Shown here piece after piece: positions 40,701 through 49,235 of a DNA stretch of 52,494 nucleotides. Where the stretch lies: positions 1 through 52,494 of the forward strand of contig VAWR01000136.1 of NCBI GenBank assembly GCA_005885245.1, given 5' to 3'. The first letter of the stretch is position 1, and every line of letters starts with the position of its first letter. The position numbers and the translations under genes were made by a program. The notes beneath the pieces are model-generated. The model saw only the letters and a list, made by a program, of their open reading frames with translations, ran no database searches and was not told the origin of the DNA. Source of the DNA: Actinomycetota bacterium (GTDB lineage: Bacteria; Actinomycetota; Thermoleophilia; Gaiellales; Gaiellaceae).

Positions 40701-42734
40701 ATGGGGTTTCGAACGAGAGCCTGGGCGCGAGTCTGCGCCGCCACGCTGGCCACCGGGCTGCTCGCCGTTCACCCGTCGGCCGCCAGAGCAGTGTCAGCAC
40801 AGACCTGCGACGCGTCCGCCTACAAGCTGTCGCTCCAGTCTTTGACCGGGCCGCCGCGAGCAGACCTGACGATCCGGATCACCACTGCGACGCCCAACTG
40901 CGAGCTGCCGGAGGCGCTGACCGCCGTTCAGGTTGCGCTCCTGCCCTTCAAGGGAAGTCCGGCCAGGAAGTTCAACCTCACCAACGTGCCATCCCCGGGC
41001 GGCGCTGCGACCGTGAGAGTCGGCCGGGTGCCGCGCCACCGCGTGGTTCACGCGACAGTCGTGTTCGGCTCTCAGATCATCCTCGCGGGCCGGACGAGAA
41101 CACTGCTCAAGCCCGATCTCGTCCTCATGACCGTCAAGACGGTCAAGTCCATCCTCGGCGGCAAGCCGTTCTACGTCGTCGCGCAGATTCGCCAGCGGAC
41201 GCGCGACGTCCGCGCGACCGCGACCGTGACCGTTGCGCTGGCAGGGACCGCGCTGGCGACGGACACGATCGCCGTGGGCGCGCGTCGCCGTGTCGTGCGG
41301 CAGATTCCCGTGACCTTGCCGGCGACACCGGGCCGCGACCAGCTCACGGTGGCGATCAGCGCCACCAGCCCGGCAGAGACGAGCCTCGCGAACAACACGC
41401 GACGCGCCACGGTCGAGGTCGTGGAGTTCAAGGTCCAGGAGTCGGCGACTCTCGCTCAGAACTTCGCGGGGTACGGCGGACAGTTCAACCACCATGTGTA
41501 CGCCGCGATCAGCCGGTCGGTCGGGGTCACCGACGCCAACGTCGGCGACATGGAGCGCAAGATGCGCGCGCTGCATCCGGAGTTCTCGCGAATCTTCTTC
41601 ACCCCGGTGGCATTCACCGATCCCGACCGCATGCAGTCCTTCATCCGGACGGTTCTGCTCGCCCAGAGCACGGGCACCACGATCAACATCACCTGGCAGG
41701 GCGGAACACTGAGCGTTGCCAGCGGCACTGTGCAGAAGTTCGCCGACGTCCTGATCGATCTCGTTCGCAACCGTGGTGTGACGAACCTCCGCTGGTTGAC
41801 GCTCCAGAACGAACCGAACCGCACGAAGATCACCATGGAGGCTTACGAGGCGCAGTACCGCGCCCTCGATCCGTACATCTCCAGCATCCGCGGCCAGGTC
41901 CGGTACATGGGCGGCGACCTCGTACGCGGCCCGGACGTCGGCGCTCCCAATCAGGACGTCTGGTTCCAGTACCTGGCGACGCACATGGCCGACATCCTGG
42001 ACGCGTATTCCATCCACGTCTTCTGGGACTACTGGGACACGCAGAAGCTCGTCGACCGGCTGACCGAGGTGCGCGCGATCGTCGACGCGCTGCCGGCGTC
42101 CGGCCGAAAGCCCCTGTACGTCGCCGAGTACGGCGTCCGCGGACTGCGGACGTTCAACGGTCTCCCCGCCGGTGACCCCGGCGTCTGGGAGGACGGGACG
42201 CCGATCACCCAGACGAACGTCAGCGCATTCCAGCACGCGTGGTTCGACATCCTCGCCGCCCGGCTGGGCTACATGGGCACGAGCAAGTGGGACTCGTACT
42301 TCGGCAAGTACGACAACGGCACGCAGGCCTACTACATGATCGGAAGCCCGCAGAACGGTTGGCCGCTGTACCCGCTCTACAACTGCGTCCAGCTGCTGAC
42401 TGCGACCGTGAAGAGCGGCTGGCGCACGGTGAACGTCGATTCCGTACCTGATACATCACGTCTGCTCGGCGCCTACGTCGGCCAGAAGGATCAGCACACG
42501 ATAGTCGGGCTCGATACGGCGGGCGCTCAGCTCAACACCGTCTCCGACGTCCCGGTCGGCTACACGATCGGCGGCCTGCCGCCGTCGCAGAAGCTCCAGC
42601 TTGCAATCTGGAACGAGACCGGCGACGGCGCGCGCGGCGCGCCCAAGCCGGTCGCCACGGATGCGAACGGGGTGGTGAGCATCACGGTGCCGCAGCAGGC
42701 GGTGTTCGTCCTGACCAGCCTGCCTCTCGCCTAG
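40701..42734 (+). CDS. Secreted clan GH-A glycosidase with N-terminal CARDB-like domain
   Basis: A 677-residue exported protein with a signal peptide (FRTRAWARVCAATLATGLLA, ending AARA). Residues about 110-225 look like a CARDB/Ig-type beta-sandwich. The catalytic TIM barrel follows, with LTLQNEPNRT holding the acid/base Glu of clan GH-A and LYVAEYGVRG the likely nucleophile Glu. The C-terminal 130 residues form a beta domain (GH30/GH5-like accessory). SD GGAGGGTGGGG supports ATG 40701. It probably hydrolyses a plant or microbial polysaccharide; family and substrate are unassigned. Confidence 0.8.
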   Translation: MGFRTRAWARVCAATLATGLLAVHPSAARAVSAQTCDASAYKLSLQSLTGPPRADLTIRITTATPNCELPEALTAVQVALLPFKGSPARKFNLTNVPSPGGAATVRVGRVPRHRVVHATVVFGSQIILAGRTRTLLKPDLVLMTVKTVKSILGGKPFYVVAQIRQRTRDVRATATVTVALAGTALATDTIAVGARRRVVRQIPVTLPATPGRDQLTVAISATSPAETSLANNTRRATVEVVEFKVQESATLAQNFAGYGGQFNHHVYAAISRSVGVTDANVGDMERKMRALHPEFSRIFFTPVAFTDPDRMQSFIRTVLLAQSTGTTINITWQGGTLSVASGTVQKFADVLIDLVRNRGVTNLRWLTLQNEPNRTKITMEAYEAQYRALDPYISSIRGQVRYMGGDLVRGPDVGAPNQDVWFQYLATHMADILDAYSIHVFWDYWDTQKLVDRLTEVRAIVDALPASGRKPLYVAEYGVRGLRTFNGLPAGDPGVWEDGTPITQTNVSAFQHAWFDILAARLGYMGTSKWDSYFGKYDNGTQAYYMIGSPQNGWPLYPLYNCVQLLTATVKSGWRTVNVDSVPDTSRLLGAYVGQKDQHTIVGLDTAGAQLNTVSDVPVGYTIGGLPPSQKLQLAIWNETGDGARGAPKPVATDANGVVSITVPQQAVFVLTSLPLA

Positions 42735-43438
42735 CCCACCCCGAAGGTCACGTTCACGACGGCAGTCACGTCCTTCTCGAGGGTCGACGTGTCGTACACG
42801 CCGTAGTCCTCGACCTCCGTCGAGTTCGGTGAGGTGACCTGGAAGACGCCGACGCCGACGCCACGGAGCTGGCCGAGGCCGCTGCCGGTTGCCTTCACGA
42901 TGACCTTCGCACGGGTCTGGGCATCCTTCGTCGCTTCGGCGAGCAGTTGCGGCCGCAGTGACGGGAGCTTGGTGTAGACGTACTGCGGCGACTCGGCCGA
43001 CAGCGGGATTCCCTGGGCAAGGAGCGTGGAGCTGTGATCGGCGACGCCGGTGATCTCGCGCACCCGCGCGGAGCGAATCTCGAAGCGCCGGGTCAGCCTG
43101 TAGGCCGTCACGCGCCCGCCCTTCGAGAGGGTGCCGGTGGAGATGGGCTGGACGACGAGCTCGGCCGGCTCGACTCCCTCACGGTTCATGAACGATCGAA
43201 TCGACGTCGTCCAGCCGTCGAGCTCCTTCGCGGCAGCAGTGGCAGACGACTGCTGGCTCGTCACCGACAGGCTCCAGATGACGTAGTCGGAGGCGATCCG
43301 CTTCTTGGCGGACCCGGTGACGACGATCACATCGCTGCGATTCCGGTCGCGGATGCCGTGCCCGATCGCGACCGCGCCGATCACGAACGCAATCGCCAGG
43401 AGAGCGAGGCCGCCCAGGAGAGGAAGTCGCTCGCGCAT
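42731..43438 (-). CDS. SIMPL-domain (DUF541) protein
   Basis: A 235-residue protein with one N-terminal membrane-anchor/signal helix (LLGGLALLAIAFVIGAVAIG) and a SIMPL domain (DVIVVTGSAKKRIASDY, VQPISTG, VTAYRLTRRFEI). SIMPL proteins are exported and of unclear function (signalling or stress related). Its stop overlaps by 4 bases the stop of the convergent glycosidase gene. No ribosome site decides the start, but ATG 43438 gives a typical leader. Confidence 0.85.
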   Translation of the reverse strand: MRERLPLLGGLALLAIAFVIGAVAIGHGIRDRNRSDVIVVTGSAKKRIASDYVIWSLSVTSQQSSATAAAKELDGWTTSIRSFMNREGVEPAELVVQPISTGTLSKGGRVTAYRLTRRFEIRSARVREITGVADHSSTLLAQGIPLSAESPQYVYTKLPSLRPQLLAEATKDAQTRAKVIVKATGSGLGQLRGVGVGVFQVTSPNSTEVEDYGVYDTSTLEKDVTAVVNVTFGVG

Positions 43439-43525
43439 GCGGCGGACGTTAGTCCCGGAGCCGGTCGGCGCATGCTGCCGCTATGTGGGAAGCTTGGCGC
43501 GACCCAACGAAGGGAGGCACGATCC

Positions 43526-43813
43526 GTGCACGCACGAGTTGCCACATTCAACCTCGGCGAGAGCGTCGACGAGACGATCAATCAGGTCCGCGGCGATGTC
43601 GAGAGCGATAGTCGCCCACCCGGCCTCGAGGATGCAAAGGGGATGATGATGCTCGTCGACCGTTCGAGCGGTAAGTCGATCGGCATCACGTTCTTCGACG
43701 ACGAGGAAGCATTGAAGCGCGGCGACGAGGCGCTGAACGCGATGTCACCGTCCGGGGGCGGCTCGCGAACCGGTGTCGAGTTCTACGAGGTTGCTGTTCA
43801 GACGATGGACTGA
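43526..43813 (+). CDS. ABM-like dimeric alpha/beta-barrel protein
   Basis: A 95-residue protein. HARVATFNLGESVDETINQ starts as antibiotic-biosynthesis-monooxygenase-like proteins do, with KGMMMLVDRSSGKSIGITFFDDEEAL in the middle and VEFYEVAVQTMD at the end, as in ferredoxin-like dimeric barrels. GGGAGG lies about 8 bases upstream of GTG 43526. A strong bidirectional terminator follows 8 bases after the stop. Enzymatic role not predictable. Confidence 0.75.
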   Translation: MHARVATFNLGESVDETINQVRGDVESDSRPPGLEDAKGMMMLVDRSSGKSIGITFFDDEEALKRGDEALNAMSPSGGGSRTGVEFYEVAVQTMD

Positions 43814-43821
43814 GCCTGGCG

Positions 43822-43856
43822 ACCGCCGGCGCGACCCGATGGGCCGCGCCGGCGGT
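43822..43856. terminator. Bidirectional terminator hairpin
   Basis: ACCGCCGGCGCG (43822-43833) and CGCGCCGGCGGT (43845-43856) form a perfect 12-bp stem; CCC/GGG inside extends it across one mismatch, with loop GAT. It lies between convergent genes ending at 43813 and 43868, and so can stop both. T-tracts are poor, as is common in high-GC genomes. Confidence 0.7.
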
Positions 43857-43867
43857 AGGTCGGCGCC

Positions 43868-44053
43868 CTACGTGTTGTTGTCGTGATCGCAGTGCGACGA
43901 GCTCGACTGCGTGGTCGTCGTGGCTGTCGTAGCCGCGCCCGACGAATTGGAGCTCGAGCCGCCGCCGCTGGCGGCGATCGCAACCCCGGTGCCGCCTAGA
44001 GCCAGCGCCGTCGTGGCGGTGGCGAGCAGAGCGGCATGCTTGGGTCGGAACAC
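43868..44053 (-). CDS. Small exported Ser/Thr-rich peptide with acidic His/Cys tail
   Basis: A 61-residue product. GTG 44053 is preceded by AAAGGAGG 6 bases upstream, a perfect ribosome site. The N-terminus is a signal peptide (HAALLATATTALALGGTGVAIAA), followed by GGGSSSNSS and TTATTTTQSSSS, ending HCDHDNNT. The HCDHDNN tail could bind a metal. It is much better supported by its ribosome site than the long shadow frame over it. Convergent with the ABM-like gene across the terminator. Function unknown. Confidence 0.65.
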   Translation of the reverse strand: MFRPKHAALLATATTALALGGTGVAIAASGGGSSSNSSGAATTATTTTQSSSSHCDHDNNT

Positions 44054-44130
44054 GTGGGTCCTCCTTTCGGTCGCGGGTTCTGTACTCCCTCGATCGAACC
44101 GGGACCGGCTAAGAGCAGCCGAAGACGGGC

Positions 44131-45579
44131 CTAAGAAGTTGGTGAGACTTCTGCGGTCTGCAACCGTTCGCGTTTGCGCAGCCGCGGCGGCGTGACGAGG
44201 ACGGCGACGCCGGCGCCGACGAGCGCGGCCACCGCGCTGACGGCGAACGCGATCTCGAAGCCCACGACCGAGGGAGCATTCGTCCCGGGGATCTTGTGCG
44301 CCGCGAGCAATGCGGCGCCCATCTGGCCGCCGATGACTCCACCCACCGTGCGCATCACCGTGTTCATCCCGGTCGCCACGCCGGTCTCCGTCGGCCGAAC
44401 GGCCTCGGTGATCAGGGTCGCCATCGCGGCGAAGGCAAAGCCGACACCGACGCCGAGCACGGGCATCGCCGCAAGGATCTCCCAGGGTTCGTCGTGCCAG
44501 GCGGCGAGCGAGCCCGCTGCTGCCGCGACCAGAGCCATCCCCGCTGCGAGCGGCCACTTGGAGCCGACCCGCCGACCGATCAACCCCGCGATCGGGCCGG
44601 CGAAAAGAAGCGCGAAGGAGCTCGGCAGGAGGTAGAGGCCGGCTTTCGTCGCGCTGGCGTGGAAGCCGTAGTGAACGGCTTGCTGCACGGAGTCCGAGAA
44701 GCCGCGTGGCATCTCGACGAAGTTCGGAATGAGGACGAACGAGCCGAACATCGCAAAACCGGCGATGAGGGCCGTGAGATTCGTGAACAGCACCTCGCGC
44801 CGGGCGAGCATGCGCATGTCCACCATCGGCTCGTCGACATGAAGCTCCGCCCAACCCCAGGCGACGAGCAGGACGAGCGACGCTGCCGCCAGTCCGAGGA
44901 TACGGCCGGAAGTCCAACCCCAGTCCTCTCCTTCCGTCAGTGCGAGCAGCATCGCGATCAGCCCGCCGGAGAGGAGCGTGGCGCCGAGGAGATCTACGCG
45001 GGAGGCCGTCTTGATCGGCGACTCCGGCACGAACCGCTGCACCAGGACGGCGGCGACAGCGATCGTGATCGCCCCGACGATGAAGAGCCAGCGCCAGGAG
45101 ATGTTGTCCACGATCAGCCCCGACAGGACGATCCCGAACCCGCCTCCGATGCCGAATACCGCCGAGACGAGCCCGATCGCCACGCCCAGCTTCTCGCGGG
45201 GAAACTCGTCCCGGATGATCCCGAAGCTGAGCGGGAAGACCGCGCCGCCGGCGCCCTGGATCGCGCGCGCGACGATCAACGCCCAGATGTTCCAGGCGCA
45301 GGCGGCGGCGACTGAGCCGACCAGGAAGATCGCGAGGCTGATCACGAGCAGGCGTTCCTTGCCGTACTGGTCGCCGAGCTTGCCGAGGAGCGGGGTCGCG
45401 ACGGATGCGACGAGCAGAAAGACCGTGAGCACCCAGGTGACCCAGGTCGTCGTGGTGTGCAGATCCCGCTGCAGTGTCGGTAGGGCAGGGATCACCATCG
45501 TCTGCTGCAGCGCATAGGCGATGCCGGCCAACGTGAGGATCCCGAGCGTCACGTTGTAATGCTGGCGTTCAGCTTCCAC
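44131..45579 (-). CDS. MFS drug exporter, DHA2 (EmrB/QacA) family
   Basis: A 482-residue inner-membrane exporter. YALQQTMVIPALPTLQRDL is the first-helix DHA2 motif, and TPLLGKLGDQYGKERLLV is motif A. GIVLSGLIVDNISWRWLF is typical of the middle segments. About 14 transmembrane segments by hydrophobicity. The ATG at 45579 gives a clean start. It is the second DHA2 exporter of the window (the first is 1741-3180) but the two are clearly divergent in sequence. No regulator gene is adjacent. Confidence 0.9.
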   Translation of the reverse strand: MEAERQHYNVTLGILTLAGIAYALQQTMVIPALPTLQRDLHTTTTWVTWVLTVFLLVASVATPLLGKLGDQYGKERLLVISLAIFLVGSVAAACAWNIWALIVARAIQGAGGAVFPLSFGIIRDEFPREKLGVAIGLVSAVFGIGGGFGIVLSGLIVDNISWRWLFIVGAITIAVAAVLVQRFVPESPIKTASRVDLLGATLLSGGLIAMLLALTEGEDWGWTSGRILGLAAASLVLLVAWGWAELHVDEPMVDMRMLARREVLFTNLTALIAGFAMFGSFVLIPNFVEMPRGFSDSVQQAVHYGFHASATKAGLYLLPSSFALLFAGPIAGLIGRRVGSKWPLAAGMALVAAAAGSLAAWHDEPWEILAAMPVLGVGVGFAFAAMATLITEAVRPTETGVATGMNTVMRTVGGVIGGQMGAALLAAHKIPGTNAPSVVGFEIAFAVSAVAALVGAGVAVLVTPPRLRKRERLQTAEVSPTS

Positions 45580-45620
45580 GGGCCAGGAGCCTAGCGACGA
45601 GCTCCGGATCGCAAATCGAC

Positions 45621-45646
45621 GGAGCCCGCCGCAGACGGCGGGCTCC
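45621..45646 (-). terminator. Terminator hairpin after the sulfatase gene
   Basis: GGAGCCCGCCG (45621-45631) and CGGCGGGCTCC (45636-45646) form a perfect 11-bp stem with loop CAGA, 30 bases past the sulfatase stop on the minus strand and before the MFS gene start. The minus-strand tail is GTCGATTTGCG, weakly T-rich. Confidence 0.6.
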
Positions 45647-45675
45647 GCACTTCGGCCCCCTCTGACCGAACCTGG

Positions 45676-47373
45676 CTAGCGGCAGGCGCGCACCGTGCGA
45701 TCGAGCGTGATCAGCCTGTCGAAGGACAACGAGATGCGCGCGCGCACGACGGAGCGCCTTCTGAAGTGGAGCTTCGCGCGGAAGGGCGCGCGGTAGTCGG
45801 ACAGCACCCTGCGCCCGTTGAGAATGAAGGTCACGGTCTGCAATCCCCGCCCGGCCACCGTCGCCGTCACGACCCCGCAGCGACCTCGCCGGGCCGCGCT
45901 GAACCCAACGGTTGGCCTTGCACGACACGTCGCGCCGGAGCAGGTCACGAGCGCGTGTAAGCGGGCCGCAAGCGCTGCTTTCAGGGCAGCGAACGCCGGG
46001 TTGCCATGCTGGCTCTGCAGCTCGTACGGATCCGCGCGCAGGTCGTAGAGCTCGCGGTCGCCGTTCGCGTACTCGGCGTACTTGTAGCGCAGCGTGCGGA
46101 TCCCGTCGAAGTGGCCGGCGCCCGGTGAGTTGTCGATGAGGAGATCGCGGCCGATCTCCTTGCCGCGATCGCGCCAGAAGGGGAGCAGCGAGACGCCGTC
46201 TTCTCTGCGGCCGGGTTGCACGCGGGCCGCATCGAGAATCGTCTCGGCGTCGTCCACGTTCATCGTCAACTGGCTGCGGTGGACGCCACGCGGGAGCGCT
46301 CTGTTCGCGGTCCAGCGCATCAGCAGCGGTAGGTGGATCGACGGCTCGTACCAGAGCACCTTGCCGTTCGCGATCCGGTGCTCACCGTGGAAGAAGCCGT
46401 TGTCGGACGTGAACAGGATCAGCGTGTTGTCGAGCTCCCCGGTCTGGCGCAGCGTGTCGACGATCGACGCAACCGCCTCGTCGACCGACAACAACGTCTC
46501 TCGGCGCTGCTGCCAGTTCTCCTGGATGGCGGCGATGCGCCCGGCGTTGAGCAGGGCACGCCGCCTGATGATCTGGGGCTTGTCGGAGACGTCTGCTTCG
46601 TTGAAGCTCGGCGGCTTCGGGAGCGGCGTGGTCCTGAAAGCGTCGTGGTGGCGGGGAGCGGGCACGGGTGTGCCGAGACGCGGCGGATCGTCGGCTTCCC
46701 GCGGCGCGCCGGAGTGGTCACCGAGGAACGCAACCCACATGAAGAACGGCCCTTCGGGGGCGCGGCGCCGGATGATCTCGTCGGCCTTGTCCCGGTACAC
46801 GTCCGTCTGGTAGCAGGACGGCTGCGGTGTGGCGCAGTAGGTATGCAGGGTCCCGCCCTCGTTGAGTGTGTAGTTGTAGTAGCGGTAGGTCGTGGGATCC
46901 ACCGCGCCGTGCCACTCGCTCCAGCCGGCCGGGATCTCCGTCGGGTTCTGACGCCCGTAGCCGTTCAGGAACTTGCCGAGGTGGATCGTGTAATAGCCCC
47001 CGCGTTGCAACCAGACGGCCAGCGTGTTCGACTTGTCGAGCGCCTGGTAGCCGCCCTGCGGCGGTGCGTTCCCGCGCACGCCGTTGTTGTGCGAGTACTG
47101 GCCGGTCAGGAAGCTCGCGCGTGACGGGCAACAGAGCGAGAACGAGTCGAAGTTGTTGTCGAAGGTGACGCCCTGGTCGCCGATCAGCCGCCGCACGTTG
47201 GGCAGCACGGCCATCTCGTCGAGCGTCTGGTCGTCGGTCTCGAGCACCAGGACGTTCGGCCGCTGGGGTGCGGCGGCGGCCCGCGCCGAGCCGCCCCGCT
47301 CACTCGTCGCGACCGCGATCCCGGCGCAGAGCGCCAGCGCCACCGCGACCGCCGGTCCGAACCTGCGTTTCAT
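45676..47373 (-). CDS. Exported type I sulfatase
   Basis: A 565-residue protein with a signal peptide (VAVALALCAGIAVA). The sulfatase domain has ETDDQT (metal Asps), LCCPSRASFLTGQYSHNNG with the C-x-P-S-R formylglycine motif, HLGKFLNGYG and TSDNGFFHGEH. The activating Cys is the first of the CCPSR pair and requires a formylglycine-generating enzyme encoded elsewhere. The last 100 residues form an extra cysteine-containing domain after the catalytic core. It would remove sulfate from a glycan or other ester. A terminator hairpin follows the stop. Confidence 0.88.
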   Translation of the reverse strand: MKRRFGPAVAVALALCAGIAVATSERGGSARAAAAPQRPNVLVLETDDQTLDEMAVLPNVRRLIGDQGVTFDNNFDSFSLCCPSRASFLTGQYSHNNGVRGNAPPQGGYQALDKSNTLAVWLQRGGYYTIHLGKFLNGYGRQNPTEIPAGWSEWHGAVDPTTYRYYNYTLNEGGTLHTYCATPQPSCYQTDVYRDKADEIIRRRAPEGPFFMWVAFLGDHSGAPREADDPPRLGTPVPAPRHHDAFRTTPLPKPPSFNEADVSDKPQIIRRRALLNAGRIAAIQENWQQRRETLLSVDEAVASIVDTLRQTGELDNTLILFTSDNGFFHGEHRIANGKVLWYEPSIHLPLLMRWTANRALPRGVHRSQLTMNVDDAETILDAARVQPGRREDGVSLLPFWRDRGKEIGRDLLIDNSPGAGHFDGIRTLRYKYAEYANGDRELYDLRADPYELQSQHGNPAFAALKAALAARLHALVTCSGATCRARPTVGFSAARRGRCGVVTATVAGRGLQTVTFILNGRRVLSDYRAPFRAKLHFRRRSVVRARISLSFDRLITLDRTVRACR

Positions 47374-47460
47374 CGCAATCCCCCTGTCGCGAAGAAAACC
47401 GTCGGGACTCGTTATGTCCGCAGGCGATGTGCGGCCCGTTCGGACGCGGGAAGGATTTGG

Positions 47461-48714
47461 TTAAGCCGTGACACCTTCTTCCACGAGCGGGACCGCTCTC
47501 GACCTGAGCCAGACGTAGAGCGACATCGAGACGCCGGCGATACCGGCGACTGCGAACGACAGCTCCGTACCGCCCGCGGCGGTGAGCCAGCCGGACAGGA
47601 TCCCACCGAGAGTTCCTGTGCCGGCGAAGGCAAAGAAGTAGATCCCGATCAGACGCCCCCGCAGATGATCGGGCGAGGCGAGCTGGATCAACGAGTTGGA
47701 GTTCGAGGACCAGGTGGTGAAGCACACGCCACCGAGGAAGAGAAGCAACGCGATCACGCTCGTCGTGCGCAAAGGAGCGATCAGCAGCTCGCAGAGGGCG
47801 AAGCCTGCGCTACCGATGGCCGTCGTTCCGACAGTTGCGCGGCTGACGTGCGCGGAGACGAGGGCGCCGATCAACGCACCTACGCCGAAGATGCCGGAGA
47901 GCAGTCCGAAAACCTGCGGACCGGAGTGCAGTGTCTGCTTCGCAAGCACCGGGAGCAAGACGTTGAAGTTGAGGCAGAAGGTGCTCATGACGAAGACGAG
48001 GGTGAGCATCAGCCAGATCTGCTCGTCGTGCCGCGCGAACAAGACTCCTTCCTTGAGGCCGGCGTAAAGGGTGCGCGGCCGCTCGCGGCGTTCTACAGAG
48101 TGGAACTCCTGCGGACGCATGAGCAGGAGCCCGGCCAACACCGCGAGGTAGCTCGCGGCGTTCACGGCGAAACAGACGCCTGCCCCTGCCGCGGCGATGA
48201 GAACGCCGCCAAGGGCCGGGCCGAAGATGCGGGCTCCGTTGAAGACGCCCGAGTTCAGGCTGATCGCATTCGGTAGCTCGGCCGGTCCGACCATTCGGAA
48301 CGTGAGCGACTGACGAGAGGGCGCGTCGAGCACCTGGACCAGGCCCATCAGGGCCGCGATCACGTAGACGTGCCACGGCTGTGCCACGCCCGAGAGCGCG
48401 ATGACCGCAATCGTGGAGGCGAGGAGCATCTGCGTGAACTGCGTGCTGATCACGGTCCGCCAGGCGTCCAGGCGGTCGACGACGACGCCGGCGACGAGGC
48501 TGAACAGGGTGAAGGGGAGGAACTGGCAGAGCGCGAGGATCCCGACGGCGAAGGGCGAGTGCGTCAGCGAGAGGACGAGCCACGCCTGCGCGACGCGCTG
48601 CATCCACGTGCCGATGTTGGAGATGACCTGACCGCTGAAGAAGAGGCGGTAGTTGCGGTGCTTCCGGACGCTCAAGAAGGTGCGCGCGCCGGCACGTAGG
48701 ATCGCAGCCGTCAC
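47461..48714 (-). CDS. MFS exporter (MFS_3, enterobactin-exporter-like)
   Basis: A 417-residue 12-segment transporter. NYRLFFSGQVISNIGTWMQRVAQ at the N-terminus is typical of the MFS_3/enterobactin S-type group; GVVVDRLDAWRT replaces the motif-A loop. It is in a two-gene operon with the MarR regulator, overlapping its gene by 4 bases (ATGA), and is probably controlled by that regulator. The substrate may be a drug or siderophore; unknown. Confidence 0.88.
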   Translation of the reverse strand: MTAAILRAGARTFLSVRKHRNYRLFFSGQVISNIGTWMQRVAQAWLVLSLTHSPFAVGILALCQFLPFTLFSLVAGVVVDRLDAWRTVISTQFTQMLLASTIAVIALSGVAQPWHVYVIAALMGLVQVLDAPSRQSLTFRMVGPAELPNAISLNSGVFNGARIFGPALGGVLIAAAGAGVCFAVNAASYLAVLAGLLLMRPQEFHSVERRERPRTLYAGLKEGVLFARHDEQIWLMLTLVFVMSTFCLNFNVLLPVLAKQTLHSGPQVFGLLSGIFGVGALIGALVSAHVSRATVGTTAIGSAGFALCELLIAPLRTTSVIALLLFLGGVCFTTWSSNSNSLIQLASPDHLRGRLIGIYFFAFAGTGTLGGILSGWLTAAGGTELSFAVAGIAGVSMSLYVWLRSRAVPLVEEGVTA

Positions 48715-49154
48715 GCCTCCTCCGCTTCCAGGAGGTTCAGCAGCGGCTCGATCGCGGCATCGATCGCGTCCAGTTCGTCCGGGTCGAGCGCGTGGAGCCG
48801 CGCCGACAACCAGGCGGTGCGCTTCGACCTCACCGACCGAAGCACCTTTTGGCCGGCCGCCGTGAGTCTCAGCTCGACGCGTCGCTGGTCGCCCTCGACC
48901 GGTGCGCGCTGGACGAGACCGGCCTCCTCGAGCCGGCTGACGAACTTCGACATGCCCGGCACCGAGATCCGCTCGAGTGCTGCCAGTTTGCGGATCCCGA
49001 TCCCCGGATGCTGCTTGATCTGGACGAGCAGCGCGACCTGACCGCCGGTCACTCCGAGCGAATGGATCTCGCGCCGGAGCTGACGATTGAGCTTCAGCAG
49101 GACGGGGCGGAGGCGGTTGGCGAGGACTGTGGGATCGGCGGCGAGGGTAGGCAT
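48711..49154 (-). CDS. MarR-family transcriptional repressor
   Basis: A 147-residue winged-helix protein. QLRREIHSLGVTGGQVALLVQI, then GIGIRKLAALERISVPGMSKFVSRLEEAGLVQRAPVEGDQRRVELRLTAAG (HTH plus wing, with the DxRR-type wing tip). It probably represses the MFS gene and itself in response to a ligand. A perfect 10-1-10 palindrome (49155-49175) ends directly at the ATG, so it would block a promoter or leaderless start. It overlaps the MFS gene by 4 bases. Confidence 0.9.
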   Translation of the reverse strand: MPTLAADPTVLANRLRPVLLKLNRQLRREIHSLGVTGGQVALLVQIKQHPGIGIRKLAALERISVPGMSKFVSRLEEAGLVQRAPVEGDQRRVELRLTAAGQKVLRSVRSKRTAWLSARLHALDPDELDAIDAAIEPLLNLLEAEEA

Positions 49155-49175
49155 TTCGTTAACCAGGTTAACGAA
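49155..49175. promoter_or_regulatory. MarR operator palindrome
   Basis: TTCGTTAACC (49155-49164), A, GGTTAACGAA (49166-49175): a perfect 21-bp palindrome that touches the MarR start codon. TTAACC/GGTTAA half-sites with about this spacing are typical of MarR operators. Autoregulation of the MarR-MFS operon is the obvious role. Confidence 0.75.
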
Positions 49176-49235
49176 TCGGCCCTACCTCTCGCAGGCTTGA
49201 GGCGAATCCCTCCTTCGAGTCGTCAGAATGGCCGC

